DNA of 64,000 nt from contig NZ_FOBF01000005.1 in NCBI RefSeq assembly GCF_900109355.1, positions 248,001 to 312,000 of the forward strand, given 5' to 3'. The stretch is from Nonomuraea pusilla. Its GTDB lineage: Bacteria > Actinomycetota > Actinomycetes > Streptosporangiales > Streptosporangiaceae. Each line of letters starts with the position of its first letter. Within the stretch, counting starts at the first letter, position 1. Below the pieces are notes generated by a model, which had not been told where the DNA came from, did not search any database, and was given only the letters and a program-made list of their open reading frames with translations. A program made the position numbers and the translations under genes. Positions 18,287 through 26,968 of the stretch are shown piece by piece.

Positions 18287-19086
18287 ACGCCCTGCAGCTC
18301 GCCGTCGCCGACGGCATGACGATCGCCAGGCGCAACGCGTTGAAGATCCGGCGCGCCCCCGACCTGCTGGGCGGCGTGGTCATGCTCCCGATCGTGTTCG
18401 TGCTGCTGTTCGCCTACGTCTTCGGCAGCATGATCAGCCTGCCGGGCATGTCGTACGGGGAGTACCTGCTCCCCGGGATCTTCGTGATGACGATCGTCTC
18501 CAGCGCCCAGATCACCGGCTACACCCTGACGCAGGACCTGCAGAAGGGCATCTTCGACCGGTTCCGCACGCTGCCGATGTCCCCCTCGGCCGTGCTGACC
18601 GGCCAGACCGTCGCCGATGTGATCATGAACCTGACCAGCGTCGTCACGATGGCGCTCGTCGGGCTGGCGGTGGGGTGGCGCGTCCGCAGCTCGCCGGTCG
18701 AGGGCGCTCTCGGGTTCCTGATGCTGCTGCTGTTCGCGTACGCCTTCTCCTGGGTGACGGCCACGGTCGCGCTGAGCCTGCGCACCCCGGAGGTCTTCAA
18801 CAACGTGGCCACCATCCTGTCGTTCCCGCTGGTGTTCCTGTCCAACGCCTTCGTCGACAGCACGCGCCTGCCCGGACCGCTGAGGGTGGTCGCCGAGTGG
18901 AACCCGGTCTCGACGCTCGTCCAGGCCGCGCGCGAGCTGTTCGGCAACACCAGCCCGGCCATGCCCGTGCCGGACGCCTGGCCGCTGCGGCACGCGGTGC
19001 CGGTGTCGTTCGCGTGGTCGGTCGTGCTCCTGGTCGTGTTCGTGCCGCTGGCCACCCGGCTGTACCAGAAAGCCGTCAGCCGATGA
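18283..19086 (+). CDS. DrrB-like ABC transporter permease
   Basis: 267 aa ABC-2 type permease with six hydrophobic segments. It has the DrrB-type features LPIVFVLLFAYVFG, EYLLPGIFVMT, KGIFDRFRTLPMSPSAVL (the cytoplasmic coupling region) and FPLVFLSNAFVDSTRLPGPL. It pairs with the ATPase encoded upstream; start and stop codons overlap on both sides (ATGA at 18283 and at 19083), implying a fixed stoichiometry of the products. Confidence 0.93.
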
Positions 19087-19601
19087 GCGCCGTCTCCCGC
19101 CTCGACCAGGAGCGGGCGGTCGAGCTGATCCAGCACGCCTACGCGGACGGCCGGCTCGACCCCGCCGAACTGGAGCAGCGGCTGGAGCTGGCCCTCACCG
19201 CCACCTCCTCCACCGAGCTGCGGCCGGCCGTCGCCGACCTGCGGGAGGAGCAGGTGGTCCGGCTCGGCTCCGTCGGCGGGAACGTCGTGCGCACGGGCGA
19301 CTGGCTGGTGCCGCGCCGGCTGAGCGTCGACTCCGAGTACGGCAAGGCGCGGCTCGACCTGTCGCGGGCGCACATCCCGTACGCGTGGATCGACATCGAG
19401 CTCAGGCTGGCGTACGGCAGCGCCACGATCGTCCTGCCCGCCGGCGCGAGCGCGAACGCCGACGGGGTGCGCACCGAGTGGGGCCGCGTGGTGTGCAGGG
19501 CGGCGGGCCGCCCGGGTCCGGGCAGGCTGCACGTCAACGTCACCGGGGAGCTCCCCTACGGCCGCCTGACCATCCGCAACGCCCGGCCGACACATCGCTG
19601 A
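19083..19601 (+). CDS. DUF1707 (SHOCT-like) protein
   Basis: 172 aa. Residues about 6-58 are a DUF1707 unit (QERAVELIQHAYADGRLDPAELEQRLELALTATSSTEL), a short helical module related to SHOCT domains. The rest is a beta-rich region (DSEYGKARLDLSRAHI, GSATIVLPAGASANADGV) resembling a short DUF4097-type strand repeat. No membrane helix is visible. It is the last gene of the RHH-DUF4097-ABC operon. A second DUF1707 protein lies at 38558-39175. Confidence 0.88.
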   Translation: MSAVSRLDQERAVELIQHAYADGRLDPAELEQRLELALTATSSTELRPAVADLREEQVVRLGSVGGNVVRTGDWLVPRRLSVDSEYGKARLDLSRAHIPYAWIDIELRLAYGSATIVLPAGASANADGVRTEWGRVVCRAAGRPGPGRLHVNVTGELPYGRLTIRNARPTHR

Positions 19602-19635
19602 CCGGGTGACGGGCGGGCCGAGCGAGGATCGGCCG

Positions 19636-20874
19636 TCAGCCGGTCAGTTCCCCGGCCCGCTGTTCCAGGAAGGCCCGGACGGCCGGGTCCGTGCTCAGCG
19701 CCGACGCCTGGGCGTAGGCCGCGACCGCGTCCTGACGCCTGCCGAGCCGGGCGAGCAGGTCGCCGCGTACCGCGTGATAGGGCTGGAACCGCTCCCGCTC
19801 CACGGGCAACGCCTCCAGCAGCGACAGCCCCTCCTGAGGTGAGGCGGTCCTGCCGACGACGGCGGCGTGGGCGACCCGGCTGCCCAGGCTCGGCGCGATC
19901 GCGACCAGAGCGGTGTAGAGGGTGCGCAGCGCGTCCCAGTCGGTGACGCCGCTCCGGAGGCGATCACAGTGCACCGCCTGGATCGCGGCCTCAAGCTGGA
20001 ACCGCCCCGGCGCGCGGCCGGGCCGCTCAGCCCGGCGAAGGCAGGTCTCGCCCTCGGCGATCAGGCGGCGGTCCCAGCCGCCCGGGTCCTGGTCCCGCAG
20101 CGGCAGGTAGCGATCGCCGGGAGCCGTGGCGCGCGCCGAGGCCAAGGTGAGCAGCGCCGCCAGCGCCCACGCCTCCGGCTCGTCGCCGAGCAGCGTCGCG
20201 GTCGTGACCGCCAGGTACCGGGCCTCGCCCGCCAGAGACTCCGCCTCGCCGCGTTCGGGAAAGGCCAGCGCGTAGCAGCCGTACACCGCCTCCAGCACCG
20301 GCGGCAGCCGCTGCGGCATGGCCTGCAGCCCCGGGACGGCGAAGGGGATCCTGGCGTCGCGGATCCGGCGCTTGGCCCGTACCAGCCGCTGCGACATCGC
20401 CCCGGCGGGCACGGCGAAGGCCCGCGCGATCCGGGCCGAGTCGAACCCGAGCACGGCCTGCAGCATCAGCGGCGTACGGACGTCGGCCGCGATCGCCGGG
20501 TGCGCGCAGACGAACAGCAGGGCCAGCCGCCGGTCCGGGATCCGGTCCAGGTCGAGATCGTCCAGCGGCGGGACGGCGCCGATCTCCGCGCCGATCCCGG
20601 TGGCCGACTCCAGCGGCTGGTTGCGGCGGTGGGCGGCCGACTTCCACAGGTCCCGCTGGCGGTTGCGCGCGACCGTCAGCAGCCAGCCCTCCGGGTTGTC
20701 CGGCACGCCGCCGCGCGGCCAGGCGGTCAGAGCCTGCTCGAACGCCTGCGCCAAGGTGTCCTCGGCGAGTTCCAGGTCGCCGGTCGGAGCCGCCAGCAGG
20801 GCGACCAGCCGGCCGTACGACGCCCGCGCGGTGCGCTCGGCGACCTGCGCGGCCGTCCCGCCACCGCCGGTCAC
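19636..20874 (-). CDS. ECF sigma factor, ECF42-like, with TPR-type C-terminus
   Basis: 412 aa. Sigma region 2 (about 20-85, with NPEGWLLTVARNRQRD) and region 4 (about 105-170, with MLQAVLGFDSARIARAFAVPAGAMSQRLVRAKRRIR) are followed by a long helical extension of about 230 residues with tetratricopeptide-like helices (ALPVERERFQPYHAVRGDLLARLGRRQDAVAAYAQA). That extension and the coupling to a DGPF/YCII protein are the hallmarks of group ECF42, which works without a classical anti-sigma factor. GTG 20874 overlaps the stop of the YCII gene (GTGA) and is preferred over longer frames. Confidence 0.9.
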   Translation of the reverse strand: MTGGGGTAAQVAERTARASYGRLVALLAAPTGDLELAEDTLAQAFEQALTAWPRGGVPDNPEGWLLTVARNRQRDLWKSAAHRRNQPLESATGIGAEIGAVPPLDDLDLDRIPDRRLALLFVCAHPAIAADVRTPLMLQAVLGFDSARIARAFAVPAGAMSQRLVRAKRRIRDARIPFAVPGLQAMPQRLPPVLEAVYGCYALAFPERGEAESLAGEARYLAVTTATLLGDEPEAWALAALLTLASARATAPGDRYLPLRDQDPGGWDRRLIAEGETCLRRAERPGRAPGRFQLEAAIQAVHCDRLRSGVTDWDALRTLYTALVAIAPSLGSRVAHAAVVGRTASPQEGLSLLEALPVERERFQPYHAVRGDLLARLGRRQDAVAAYAQASALSTDPAVRAFLEQRAGELTG

Positions 20875-21248
20875 GACGACGGAACCCACGTCCCGCCCTC
20901 CAGGTGCACCGCGCCCGGACGGATCTCGACCGTGCCCCACGCCAGCGGCGGCGCCTGCCGCGCCCACTCCAGGGCGGCGTCCAGATCGGGGACGTCGATG
21001 ACGATCACGCCCCCGAGCTGCTCCTTCGTGTCGGCGAACGGCCCGTCCTGGATTCGCGGCTCCCCGTCCACCAGCGTGAGCGTGGTCGAGTCGGCCGACG
21101 GCCGCAGCACCTGGCCGCCCACCAGGATCCCGGCCTGCTCCAGCGTCGCCGCGTAGGCGGCCATGGCCCGCATCCCGGCGGCCATCGCCTCGGCCCCGAT
21201 CGACTCCTCGCTCGCCTCGCCGTAATGGAACAACAGCATGTACCGCAT
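20871..21248 (-). CDS. YCII-related DGPF protein
   Basis: 125 aa. YCII fold with N-terminal MRYMLLFHYGEA, a central DGPFADTKEQLGGVIVIDV (the DGPF motif) and AEALxWA-type helix ALEWARQAP. Such proteins accompany ECF42 sigma factors and may act as small enzymes or ligand sensors. ATG 21248 follows GAGAGGA; an upstream GTG would add only seven residues. Overlaps the sigma gene by 4 nt. Confidence 0.9.
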   Translation of the reverse strand: MRYMLLFHYGEASEESIGAEAMAAGMRAMAAYAATLEQAGILVGGQVLRPSADSTTLTLVDGEPRIQDGPFADTKEQLGGVIVIDVPDLDAALEWARQAPPLAWGTVEIRPGAVHLEGGTWVPSS

Positions 21249-21265
21249 GTCCCGATCCTCTCTCG

Positions 21266-21844
21266 TCACTTGACCCGGTAACGTGCGATCACCACACCGG
21301 TCGTGGTCGTGACCGCCTCCTGAAGCATCAGATCGGTACGTTCCCCCTCCCCGAACAGCCGCGTCCCCGAACCGAGCACGATCGGGTGGATCAGCAGGAC
21401 GTACTCCTCGACCAGGCCCGCCGCGTGCAGCGAGCGCACCAGCTCACCGCTGCCGATCACCCTGATGACGCCCTCGACCTCGTCCTTCAGGCGCGCGACG
21501 GTGCCGGTCGCCTCGCCCGCCAGCAGCGTGGAGTTGGGGTGGGCGAGCCGACGGCCCGCGTCCCGGGAGACGACGTACTTGCGCGCGTTCACCAGCGCCT
21601 CGGTGAACGGGTTCGGTTCGGACACCGAGGTCCAGTGGCCGAGCACGTCGTCGTACGACCGGCGCCCGAAGAGCATCGCCGCGGCCCTCCCCGTCTCCGC
21701 TACGTACCTCCCGGCCACCTCGTCGGCGTACCCGACGCCCCAACCTCCGTGCCGGAACCCACCTCTCGTGTCCTCGTCCGCGCGTCCCGGCCCCTGCATG
21801 ACACCGTCCACACAGACGCTCACGAAAACACTGATCATGCCCAT
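21266..21844 (-). CDS. Dihydrofolate reductase-like (RibD C-terminal) protein
   Basis: 192 aa, bacterial bifunctional deaminase-reductase C-terminal domain. Visible are the N-terminal strand ISVFVSVCVDGVMQGPG, GGWGVGYADEVAGRYV, LFGRRSYDDVLGHW, NARKYVVSRD and IRVIGSGELVRSLHAAGLVEEYVLLIHPIVLGSGTRLF, all typical of the small NADPH-dependent DHFR-like family. True substrate unknown. GAGGAGGA lies just before ATG 21844. It ends 17 bp before the YCII gene and is likely part of the same operon, perhaps as an ECF42-linked enzyme. Confidence 0.88.
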   Translation of the reverse strand: MGMISVFVSVCVDGVMQGPGRADEDTRGGFRHGGWGVGYADEVAGRYVAETGRAAAMLFGRRSYDDVLGHWTSVSEPNPFTEALVNARKYVVSRDAGRRLAHPNSTLLAGEATGTVARLKDEVEGVIRVIGSGELVRSLHAAGLVEEYVLLIHPIVLGSGTRLFGEGERTDLMLQEAVTTTTGVVIARYRVK

Positions 21845-22035
21845 CTCGTCCTCCTCATCTCGCCGGACACAGTGATGACGAGGTCGGGGGGCCCGAACAG
21901 ACACCCGAGCACCGCCCGCGTCCTTCTCGGACGCCCGCCGTCCCCCCGCGCGCCGAACGGCGGAAGGACGGCGAGGCCGAGCGGGCCGGAATCAGGCCCA
22001 GTCGAAACCAGGCACGTCCGCGTGGAAGTCGCTGA

Positions 22036-22455
22036 TCATCTCTCCCTCCCTTCATGACCCGGATCGGTTTCGTCACCTGCCGTGTCCGGCAGGGCGCTGA
22101 CGTGGTGAGCCAGGTGCCGCCATCCGCCGTCGCGGCGGATCAGGACGTCCGTCGCCAGGCCGCGCATGACGAACGGCACGCCGAGGTGGACGCCGCTCTC
22201 GCGCCAGTCGTAGGAGCAGACGGCGGCGTCGCCGTACTCGCGTACCTCCATGCCGTCCACCGCCCACTCGTCGATCCGGGCCTCGGCGAAGAAGGCGGTC
22301 GCCTCCGCGACGAGCGCGGCCCGCCCGGTGGAACGGCCCGCGGGGCCGCCGGAAGCCAGGTAGTCGGGCAGCGTGAGCCGGGCCAGCGCCTCCGGATCCC
22401 GGTCCTGCATCGCCTGCCACCACGCGGTGACGGCGTCCCGCGGCGTGGCGGTCAT
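22036..22455 (-). CDS. SnoaL/NTF2-like protein
   Basis: 139 aa alpha+beta barrel of the NTF2/SnoaL class (DAVTAWWQAMQDRDPEALARLTLPDYLASG, ALVAEATAFFAEARIDEWAVDG, MRGLATDVLIRRDGGWRHLAHHVSALP). Members are isomerases, cyclases or binding proteins; no specific activity can be assigned. ATG 22455 has GAGGAGG upstream and overlaps the stop of the AraC-family gene (ATGA), so the two are co-translated. The 130 bp after it (21905-22035 up to its stop) contain no gene. Confidence 0.85.
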   Translation of the reverse strand: MTATPRDAVTAWWQAMQDRDPEALARLTLPDYLASGGPAGRSTGRAALVAEATAFFAEARIDEWAVDGMEVREYGDAAVCSYDWRESGVHLGVPFVMRGLATDVLIRRDGGWRHLAHHVSALPDTAGDETDPGHEGRER

Positions 22456-23420
22456 CGCGCCTCCTCGGCGCCCCGGAGCTGGGCCGGCGTGTGCGGCCTG
22501 GCGGCGAGGCGGGCTCGCTCCCACTCCAGGGGGCACGTCGGCGCCACGTCCACGACGCCCAGCTCGGACAGCGCCTCGGCGAGCACCTGCCGCCGATGGG
22601 CGGCGAAGGTCAGCACGTGCGCGATCACGCCCCCGAGGGTGAAGCTCTGAACGGGATCGCACAGCGCATCGACGAACGTGTCATTCCAGGCATTCCGCCG
22701 ACGTATGTCGTGCACGAGCGCGCGGAAGTCCGCGCTCGCCCGATCCCAGCGGGAGCGCAGGCCCTCCAGGGAGCGGTCGCCCCCGGCCGGCAGGTCACGC
22801 CCCGCGATCGCCGCGGACCAGACCTCCTTCGTCCAGACCAGCCGGTCGAGCATGTGGCGCACCGTCGGCTCCGGGCCGTCGAAGGCGAGCACCGTGTGGC
22901 CGGGCCGCACCTCCCGGTCCAGCTGCTCGCCGGTCAACCCGCAGGCGCTGTCGAGCAGCCGCCCCGTCAGCCAGTCGTCGTGGTCGATCAGCCGGTCGGT
23001 CAGGTCCATCGCGATCTCCGATACGTCACCGGTGACGAGCAGGCCGGCGGGAGGGTGGAAGTGGACACCGTTCGGCGCGGGGAGCCGGAAGTCCTCCGCG
23101 CGGGCGACGAACCCGCTCGGCGGCCTCCCGAACGCCCGCCGGAAAGCACGGGAGAACGCCTCGGTCGAGTCGTAGGCGGCCTCGAACCCCGCGTCCGTGA
23201 CGGACGACCCCCTCGACAGCCGCCAAGCGGCGCGCTCCAGCAGCAAGCGACGGCGGAAGGCCGCCGGCGCCTCGCCGAGCCCGGCCGACAGGAGCCGATC
23301 GAAGTGGAACCGGCTCAGGTGGGCCCGGCCCGCGACCTGCCGGCCGTCGAGCCGCTCATCGAGCGCGGCCAGCACCGTGTCGAGCAACACCCGCAACCGA
23401 TCAGGCCGCACGTTGTCCAT
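22452..23420 (-). CDS. AraC-family regulator fused to a DinB-like domain
   Basis: 322 aa. The N-terminal about 115 residues hold two helix-turn-helix units of AraC type (HLSRFHFDRLLSAGLGEAPAAFRRRLLLERAAWRL and GFEAAYDSTEAFSRAFRRAFGRPPSGFVA). The C-terminal half resembles a DinB/mycothiol-dependent four-helix bundle (HDDWLTGRLLDSACGLTGEQL, HMLDRLVWTKEVW, GVIAHVLTFAAHRRQVL), with His residues placed to bind a metal. Such fusions pair a sensor or enzyme with DNA binding. ATG 23420 (MDNVRPDRL) is preferred to an upstream frame. It opens the minus-strand operon with the SnoaL gene. Confidence 0.85.
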   Translation of the reverse strand: MDNVRPDRLRVLLDTVLAALDERLDGRQVAGRAHLSRFHFDRLLSAGLGEAPAAFRRRLLLERAAWRLSRGSSVTDAGFEAAYDSTEAFSRAFRRAFGRPPSGFVARAEDFRLPAPNGVHFHPPAGLLVTGDVSEIAMDLTDRLIDHDDWLTGRLLDSACGLTGEQLDREVRPGHTVLAFDGPEPTVRHMLDRLVWTKEVWSAAIAGRDLPAGGDRSLEGLRSRWDRASADFRALVHDIRRRNAWNDTFVDALCDPVQSFTLGGVIAHVLTFAAHRRQVLAEALSELGVVDVAPTCPLEWERARLAARPHTPAQLRGAEEAR

Positions 23421-23554
23421 ACGGGCGATTCTCGACCGCCGGCCCACCCCGCCGCCTGATCGGCTTTGCTCTTTCCACGGCCGGCGGCCGACGTCCCGCA
23501 GGAACTTAAGGATGTTTCTTACCGCCCTTCGTACGTCGCTGACGTCGCCCTGCC

Positions 23555-24559
23555 GTGTCTACCGTCGAGGTCGTGACGGAAAGCCGTGAGCACCGCCGGA
23601 GACCCTGGCACGCGATCGCGCTGTTCTTCCTTGCGCCGTTGGTCGGGGAGTATCTCCTCGGCAACCAGCCGATCACCGCGCTGCCCTCGGTGCTGCTCCT
23701 GGCCCCCATGTACGGCGCCGGCGCGTTGCTGATCCGGGAGCTGACCCGCCGCACGGGGCGTGGCTGGCCGACGGTGCTGCTGCTGGCCGCGGCCTACTCC
23801 CTGATCGAGGAGGGGCCGGTCGACCAGATGCTGTGGAATCCGCGCTACGGCGGCGTCGACATGGGCCTCGCCTATGCGGAGACGTACGTCCCAGCGCTCG
23901 GCACCAGCGTCGCGCTTGTCCAGGATGTGCTGTCGATGCACACCATCTGGAGCATCTGCGTGCCGATCGCGATCATCGAGACCTTCGACGGCGACCACAG
24001 GTCTCCGTGGCTCGGCAGGATCGGGCTCGCGGTCACCGGCGCCGTGTTCGTGGGGGGCTGCGCGTTCCTCGCCGTCGCCCAGTACGACGCCGGGCACTTC
24101 ATGGCCCCACCGTCCCGGCTCATCGGAGCGGTCGCCGTCATCGCCGTGCTGGTCGTGACCGCCTTCGCACTCGGCCGCCGCCCAGCTCGCCGCCTGGACG
24201 CCGCCGCGCCGAGCCCGTGGGCGGTGGGCGTCGCGGCGTTCGGCGGATGCGGCCTGTACTGGCTCCGCGAGACGCTCCTGCCCGACGGGACCGCGGCGTG
24301 GGTGCCGGTGGGCGCGTGGTTCGTCCTGGCCGGCGTGTTCGTCGTGCTGTGCGCCCGCTGGTCACGCAGCCGCGGCTGGGGCCCGGCACATCACCTCGCC
24401 CTCGCCGGCGGCGCCCTGCTCACCTACGTCTGGCTGGGCTTCACCCACGCGCAGGACTTGGACGTACCGCCCGGCACAGCCCTGCTCGGCAACGTCGTCT
24501 TCGGCGGAGGCGCGGTCGTCCTGCTGGCCGCCGCGGCCCGCTGCGCCGAGCGCCGCTGA
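23555..24559 (+). CDS. Polytopic membrane protein, unknown function
   Basis: 334 aa with about eight to nine hydrophobic helices (for example AIALFFLAPLVGEYLLG, VLLLAPMYGAGALLIREL, IGLAVTGAVFVGGCAFLAV, WVPVGAWFVLAGVFVVLCARW). Polar residues conserved in appearance include RELTRRTGRGW and EEGPVDQMLWNP. GTG 23555 is the first start; GTG 23573 has GAGG too close. I do not recognise a functional family. Divergent from the AraC-type regulator over about 130 bp. Its 3' end overlaps the convergent next gene by about 136 bp. Confidence 0.75.
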   Translation: MSTVEVVTESREHRRRPWHAIALFFLAPLVGEYLLGNQPITALPSVLLLAPMYGAGALLIRELTRRTGRGWPTVLLLAAAYSLIEEGPVDQMLWNPRYGGVDMGLAYAETYVPALGTSVALVQDVLSMHTIWSICVPIAIIETFDGDHRSPWLGRIGLAVTGAVFVGGCAFLAVAQYDAGHFMAPPSRLIGAVAVIAVLVVTAFALGRRPARRLDAAAPSPWAVGVAAFGGCGLYWLRETLLPDGTAAWVPVGAWFVLAGVFVVLCARWSRSRGWGPAHHLALAGGALLTYVWLGFTHAQDLDVPPGTALLGNVVFGGGAVVLLAAAARCAERR

Positions 24560-25020
24560 AACGACCGGGCGCAGACGGCGAGCGCGCTTCCGATGCCGCA
24601 GAAGGCGGTGACCGCCGCGGCCGTGAGCCAGCCGGTGGTGGCAGACGCAACTTCGCCGCCCCCTCCGGCGAGGGCGACCACCGCCGTCAGGCTGCCGTAG
24701 GGGACGAGGAGTGCCGCGCCCGTCCAGGCGGGCCCCAGCAACATCCAGCGCGGCAGCCGCATCCCCCAAGGCTGGACCAGGGCGAGCAGCAGGGCCGCGC
24801 CCGCGAGAGCGAGGACCGCAGTGAAGTCGACACCGTGCCGCTCAAGCCAGACGACCGCCTCGGGGGCTCCGTTCCGCCGGAACTCCTCGGCCAGGTCGAA
24901 GCCGTCCACGAGGCCGGATCGGCCGCCGAAGGCCCAGTATGTCTTGATCGCGGCGTACGGCAGAAGTGAAGCGATCCCGATCCGGGCCGCCCATCGGGCG
25001 GCCGGGGCTGCGTGTGTCAT
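24424..25020 (-). CDS. Small polytopic membrane protein
   Basis: 198 aa as annotated, with four to five helices (IGIASLLPYAAIKTYWAFGG, FTAVLALAGAALLLALVQPWG, MLLGPAWTGAALLVPYGSLTAVVAL, GWLTAAAVTAFCGIGSALAV). The first 155 residues look like a normal membrane protein. The last about 45 residues (Ser/Pro/Thr-rich) lie within the coding end of the convergent gene and look like run-on translation in GC-rich DNA, so the true ancestral end was probably near 24560. Function unknown. Confidence 0.65.
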   Translation of the reverse strand: MTHAAPAARWAARIGIASLLPYAAIKTYWAFGGRSGLVDGFDLAEEFRRNGAPEAVVWLERHGVDFTAVLALAGAALLLALVQPWGMRLPRWMLLGPAWTGAALLVPYGSLTAVVALAGGGGEVASATTGWLTAAAVTAFCGIGSALAVCARSFQRRSAQRAAAASRTTAPPPKTTLPSRAVPGGTSKSCAWVKPSQT

Positions 25021-25321
25021 GCCGCCAGGTTCGCGCCCGCCGTCTCGCCGCGACTCCCCTTGGCGAGGTAGCCGCCGGCCCCTCGCGGGGGAGATCGGGG
25101 TGCGGCTCTCGGCCAGGTCGGCGAACGGGAACGGGCAGCCGGGGCAGGTGCAGTTCGTGAGGCTGTCGCAGCCGGCGGAGACCTCCTCCCACGGCGAGGG
25201 GCGATGCCGCGGTGGTGCGCTGCCCCGCGCTCAGGGGGAGGCTGACCCGTGAACCATCACGCGCGACAGGGTAGGTGGATAACGGTCTGTTGATCGCGGA
25301 GAGGGCGGGGGTGGTGCAGGG
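25021..25321. other. Intergenic stretch, no gene recognised
   Basis: About 300 bp between a minus-strand membrane protein and the DUF4118 gene. Open frames on both strands exist but have no recognisable domain, good start or protein-like composition. GAGAGGG near 25298 may belong to the leader of the downstream gene. Confidence 0.4.
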
Positions 25322-26071
25322 ATGGGTGGCCGCGTGAGGCGCCTCGGTCCAGATCGTGTCGCGTTCCTGGCCGCGCTGGTGGCGCCGCTGGGCGTCCTGG
25401 GTGCGCTGGTGCCGTTTCGTGACAGCCTGCCCAACACCAGCGTCGTGCTCGTCCTGGTCGTGATCGTGGTCGCGGTCGCAGCTCTGGGTAACCGCCTGGC
25501 CGGCGCGCTGGCGGCGCTTTGGGCCGCTGTGTGGTTCGACTTCTTCTTCACCCAGCCCTACCAGCGCTTCACCATCAGCAGGCCCGCCGACATTCAGGCC
25601 GCGCTGTTGCTGCTCGTCGTGGGCCTGGTGGTTTCGCAACTGGCTGCCCGCGCCCGGCGGCTGCAGGTGGTGACCATCACCGACGCTGACTACCTGACCC
25701 GCATCCACGACACCGCCGAACTGGCCCAGAGCGCCAACGCTCCGGAAACGGTGGTCGATCACGTCACCGCTCAGCTCCCCGAGGTGCTGCGCCTGCGTGG
25801 GTGCCGTTTCGAGTACGGCACCCTGATCGGCCACCCGCCCAGGCTGGAGCAGGACGGAAGCGTGACCTGGGGCCGCAGGCGCTGGGACGCCGATCAGTTC
25901 GGCCTGCCCGACACGGAAGTGGAACTGTGTGCCTTCGGCAACGGCCGCTTCTACGGCCGGTTCATGCTCGACCCCACCCCGGGGACGATCCCGCCCTTGC
26001 AGGCGCGGCTGGTCGCGGTCACCCTGGCCGATCAGGCGGGGTCGGCACTGGACACCGCCGCGGGCCGGTGA
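25322..26071 (+). CDS. DUF4118 membrane sensor-like protein without kinase
   Basis: 249 aa. Residues about 10-115 form the four-helix DUF4118 module of KdpD (FLAALVAPLGVLGALVPF, VVLVLVVIVVAVAALGNRLAGALAALWAAVWFDFFFTQPY, RFTISRPADIQAALLLLVVGLVVSQLAA). The remainder (about 120-249) resembles a GAF-type sensor domain (AQSANAPETVVDHVTAQLPEVLRLRGCRFEYG). No histidine kinase or ATPase domain follows; the stop is clean, so it is a stand-alone membrane sensor. Its position about 8 kb before kdpD, which carries the same module, suggests a potassium or osmotic role by association only. Confidence 0.85.
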   Translation: MGGRVRRLGPDRVAFLAALVAPLGVLGALVPFRDSLPNTSVVLVLVVIVVAVAALGNRLAGALAALWAAVWFDFFFTQPYQRFTISRPADIQAALLLLVVGLVVSQLAARARRLQVVTITDADYLTRIHDTAELAQSANAPETVVDHVTAQLPEVLRLRGCRFEYGTLIGHPPRLEQDGSVTWGRRRWDADQFGLPDTEVELCAFGNGRFYGRFMLDPTPGTIPPLQARLVAVTLADQAGSALDTAAGR

Positions 26072-26078
26072 CGGCCGC

Positions 26079-26962
26079 TTAGGTGGAGGGAGCGGCGGCG
26101 CCGATGCCCCGGTAGGTGCGGTGCACCGCCTCGAACGGCAGGACCAGGGCGGCGACGGCCACGAACACCAGCCAGCCGCCCTCGCGCCATCTGGCCGCCA
26201 GCTCCACCACCAGCGCCACGCCGGTCAGCACGGCTGGCAGCCCGTTCAGAACGGCATGGCCCCGTTAGCCGGGGCCGCGCTCCAGACGCCAGTGCCTGAC
26301 CACGCCGATCTGGGAGAGGGCGAAGCCGATGAACACCCCGATGGCGAAGATCGGTACCAGCGCCTGCGTGTTTCCCTCCACGGCGAGCAGCAGGACCAGC
26401 GCCAGGACGGCGAGCACCGTTACGTCGTAACGGTAGACCTGCCGGTCGGCGCGCAATGCGAAGACGTGCGGCAGGTGGTGGTCCTGGGCCAGGCGCGAGG
26501 CCAGGACGGGCAGCCCTCCGAAGGGGGTGTCGGCCGCGAGGCGCGCAGCAGCAGCACCGCCCCGACGGCGGCGGTCGCCGAGCCGGTCGGGTGGGCGGGC
26601 GCGGTGGCGGGCTGCTCGCGCAGCAGCCCGGCCAGCACGACGGCGGCGATCGCCGCGACGAACACCACGGTCGGAGCGATCATCACCTTCGCGTACTCAG
26701 CGACGCCGTACAGGTCGACGGCGGTGATCCGTGCCAGGACGAGCACGCGCAGCAGTGCCCGCTCGCCGTGCAGGACCACGATGGCCACCGTGACCGGCAG
26801 GGTGAATCCCAGCCCCTGGCTGCCGGCCGCAGCGAGCACGATCACGATCGCTTCCGGCCCGTACGCCACGGACGACAGCGCGTCCAGCGACAGCGCGGCC
26901 ACCCCTTGTGGGGCGGTGAGCCGGTCCTGCTCGCGAGCCGCCCCGATGGACTCGCGACGCGC
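26079..26962 (-). pseudogene. Decayed APC-family permease
   Basis: Pieces of one amino-acid/polyamine-type permease lie in order on this strand but in different frames. ALSLDALSSVAYGPEAIVIVLAAAGSQGLGFTLPVTVA (about 26780-26900) is the classic N-terminal helix and is followed by a large internal deletion. DRQVYRYDVTVLAVLALVLLLAV through QIGVVRHWRLERGPG (26265-26456) ends in a stop. GVALVVELAARWREGGWLVFVAVAALVLPFEAVHRTYRG (about 26085-26215) is the C-terminal end. No start codon remains: the open frame runs back into a stop near 26965 beside the TROVE gene's end. At least one deletion, two frame changes and a lost 5' end make this a clear pseudogene. Confidence 0.82.
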
Positions 26963-26968
26963 CGCTTC

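Noticed and set aside
24842..25834. Minus-strand open frame spanning the 5' part of the DUF4118 gene
   Set aside because: It is mostly a shadow of the DUF4118 frame and of the small membrane protein, with no start signal or domain.
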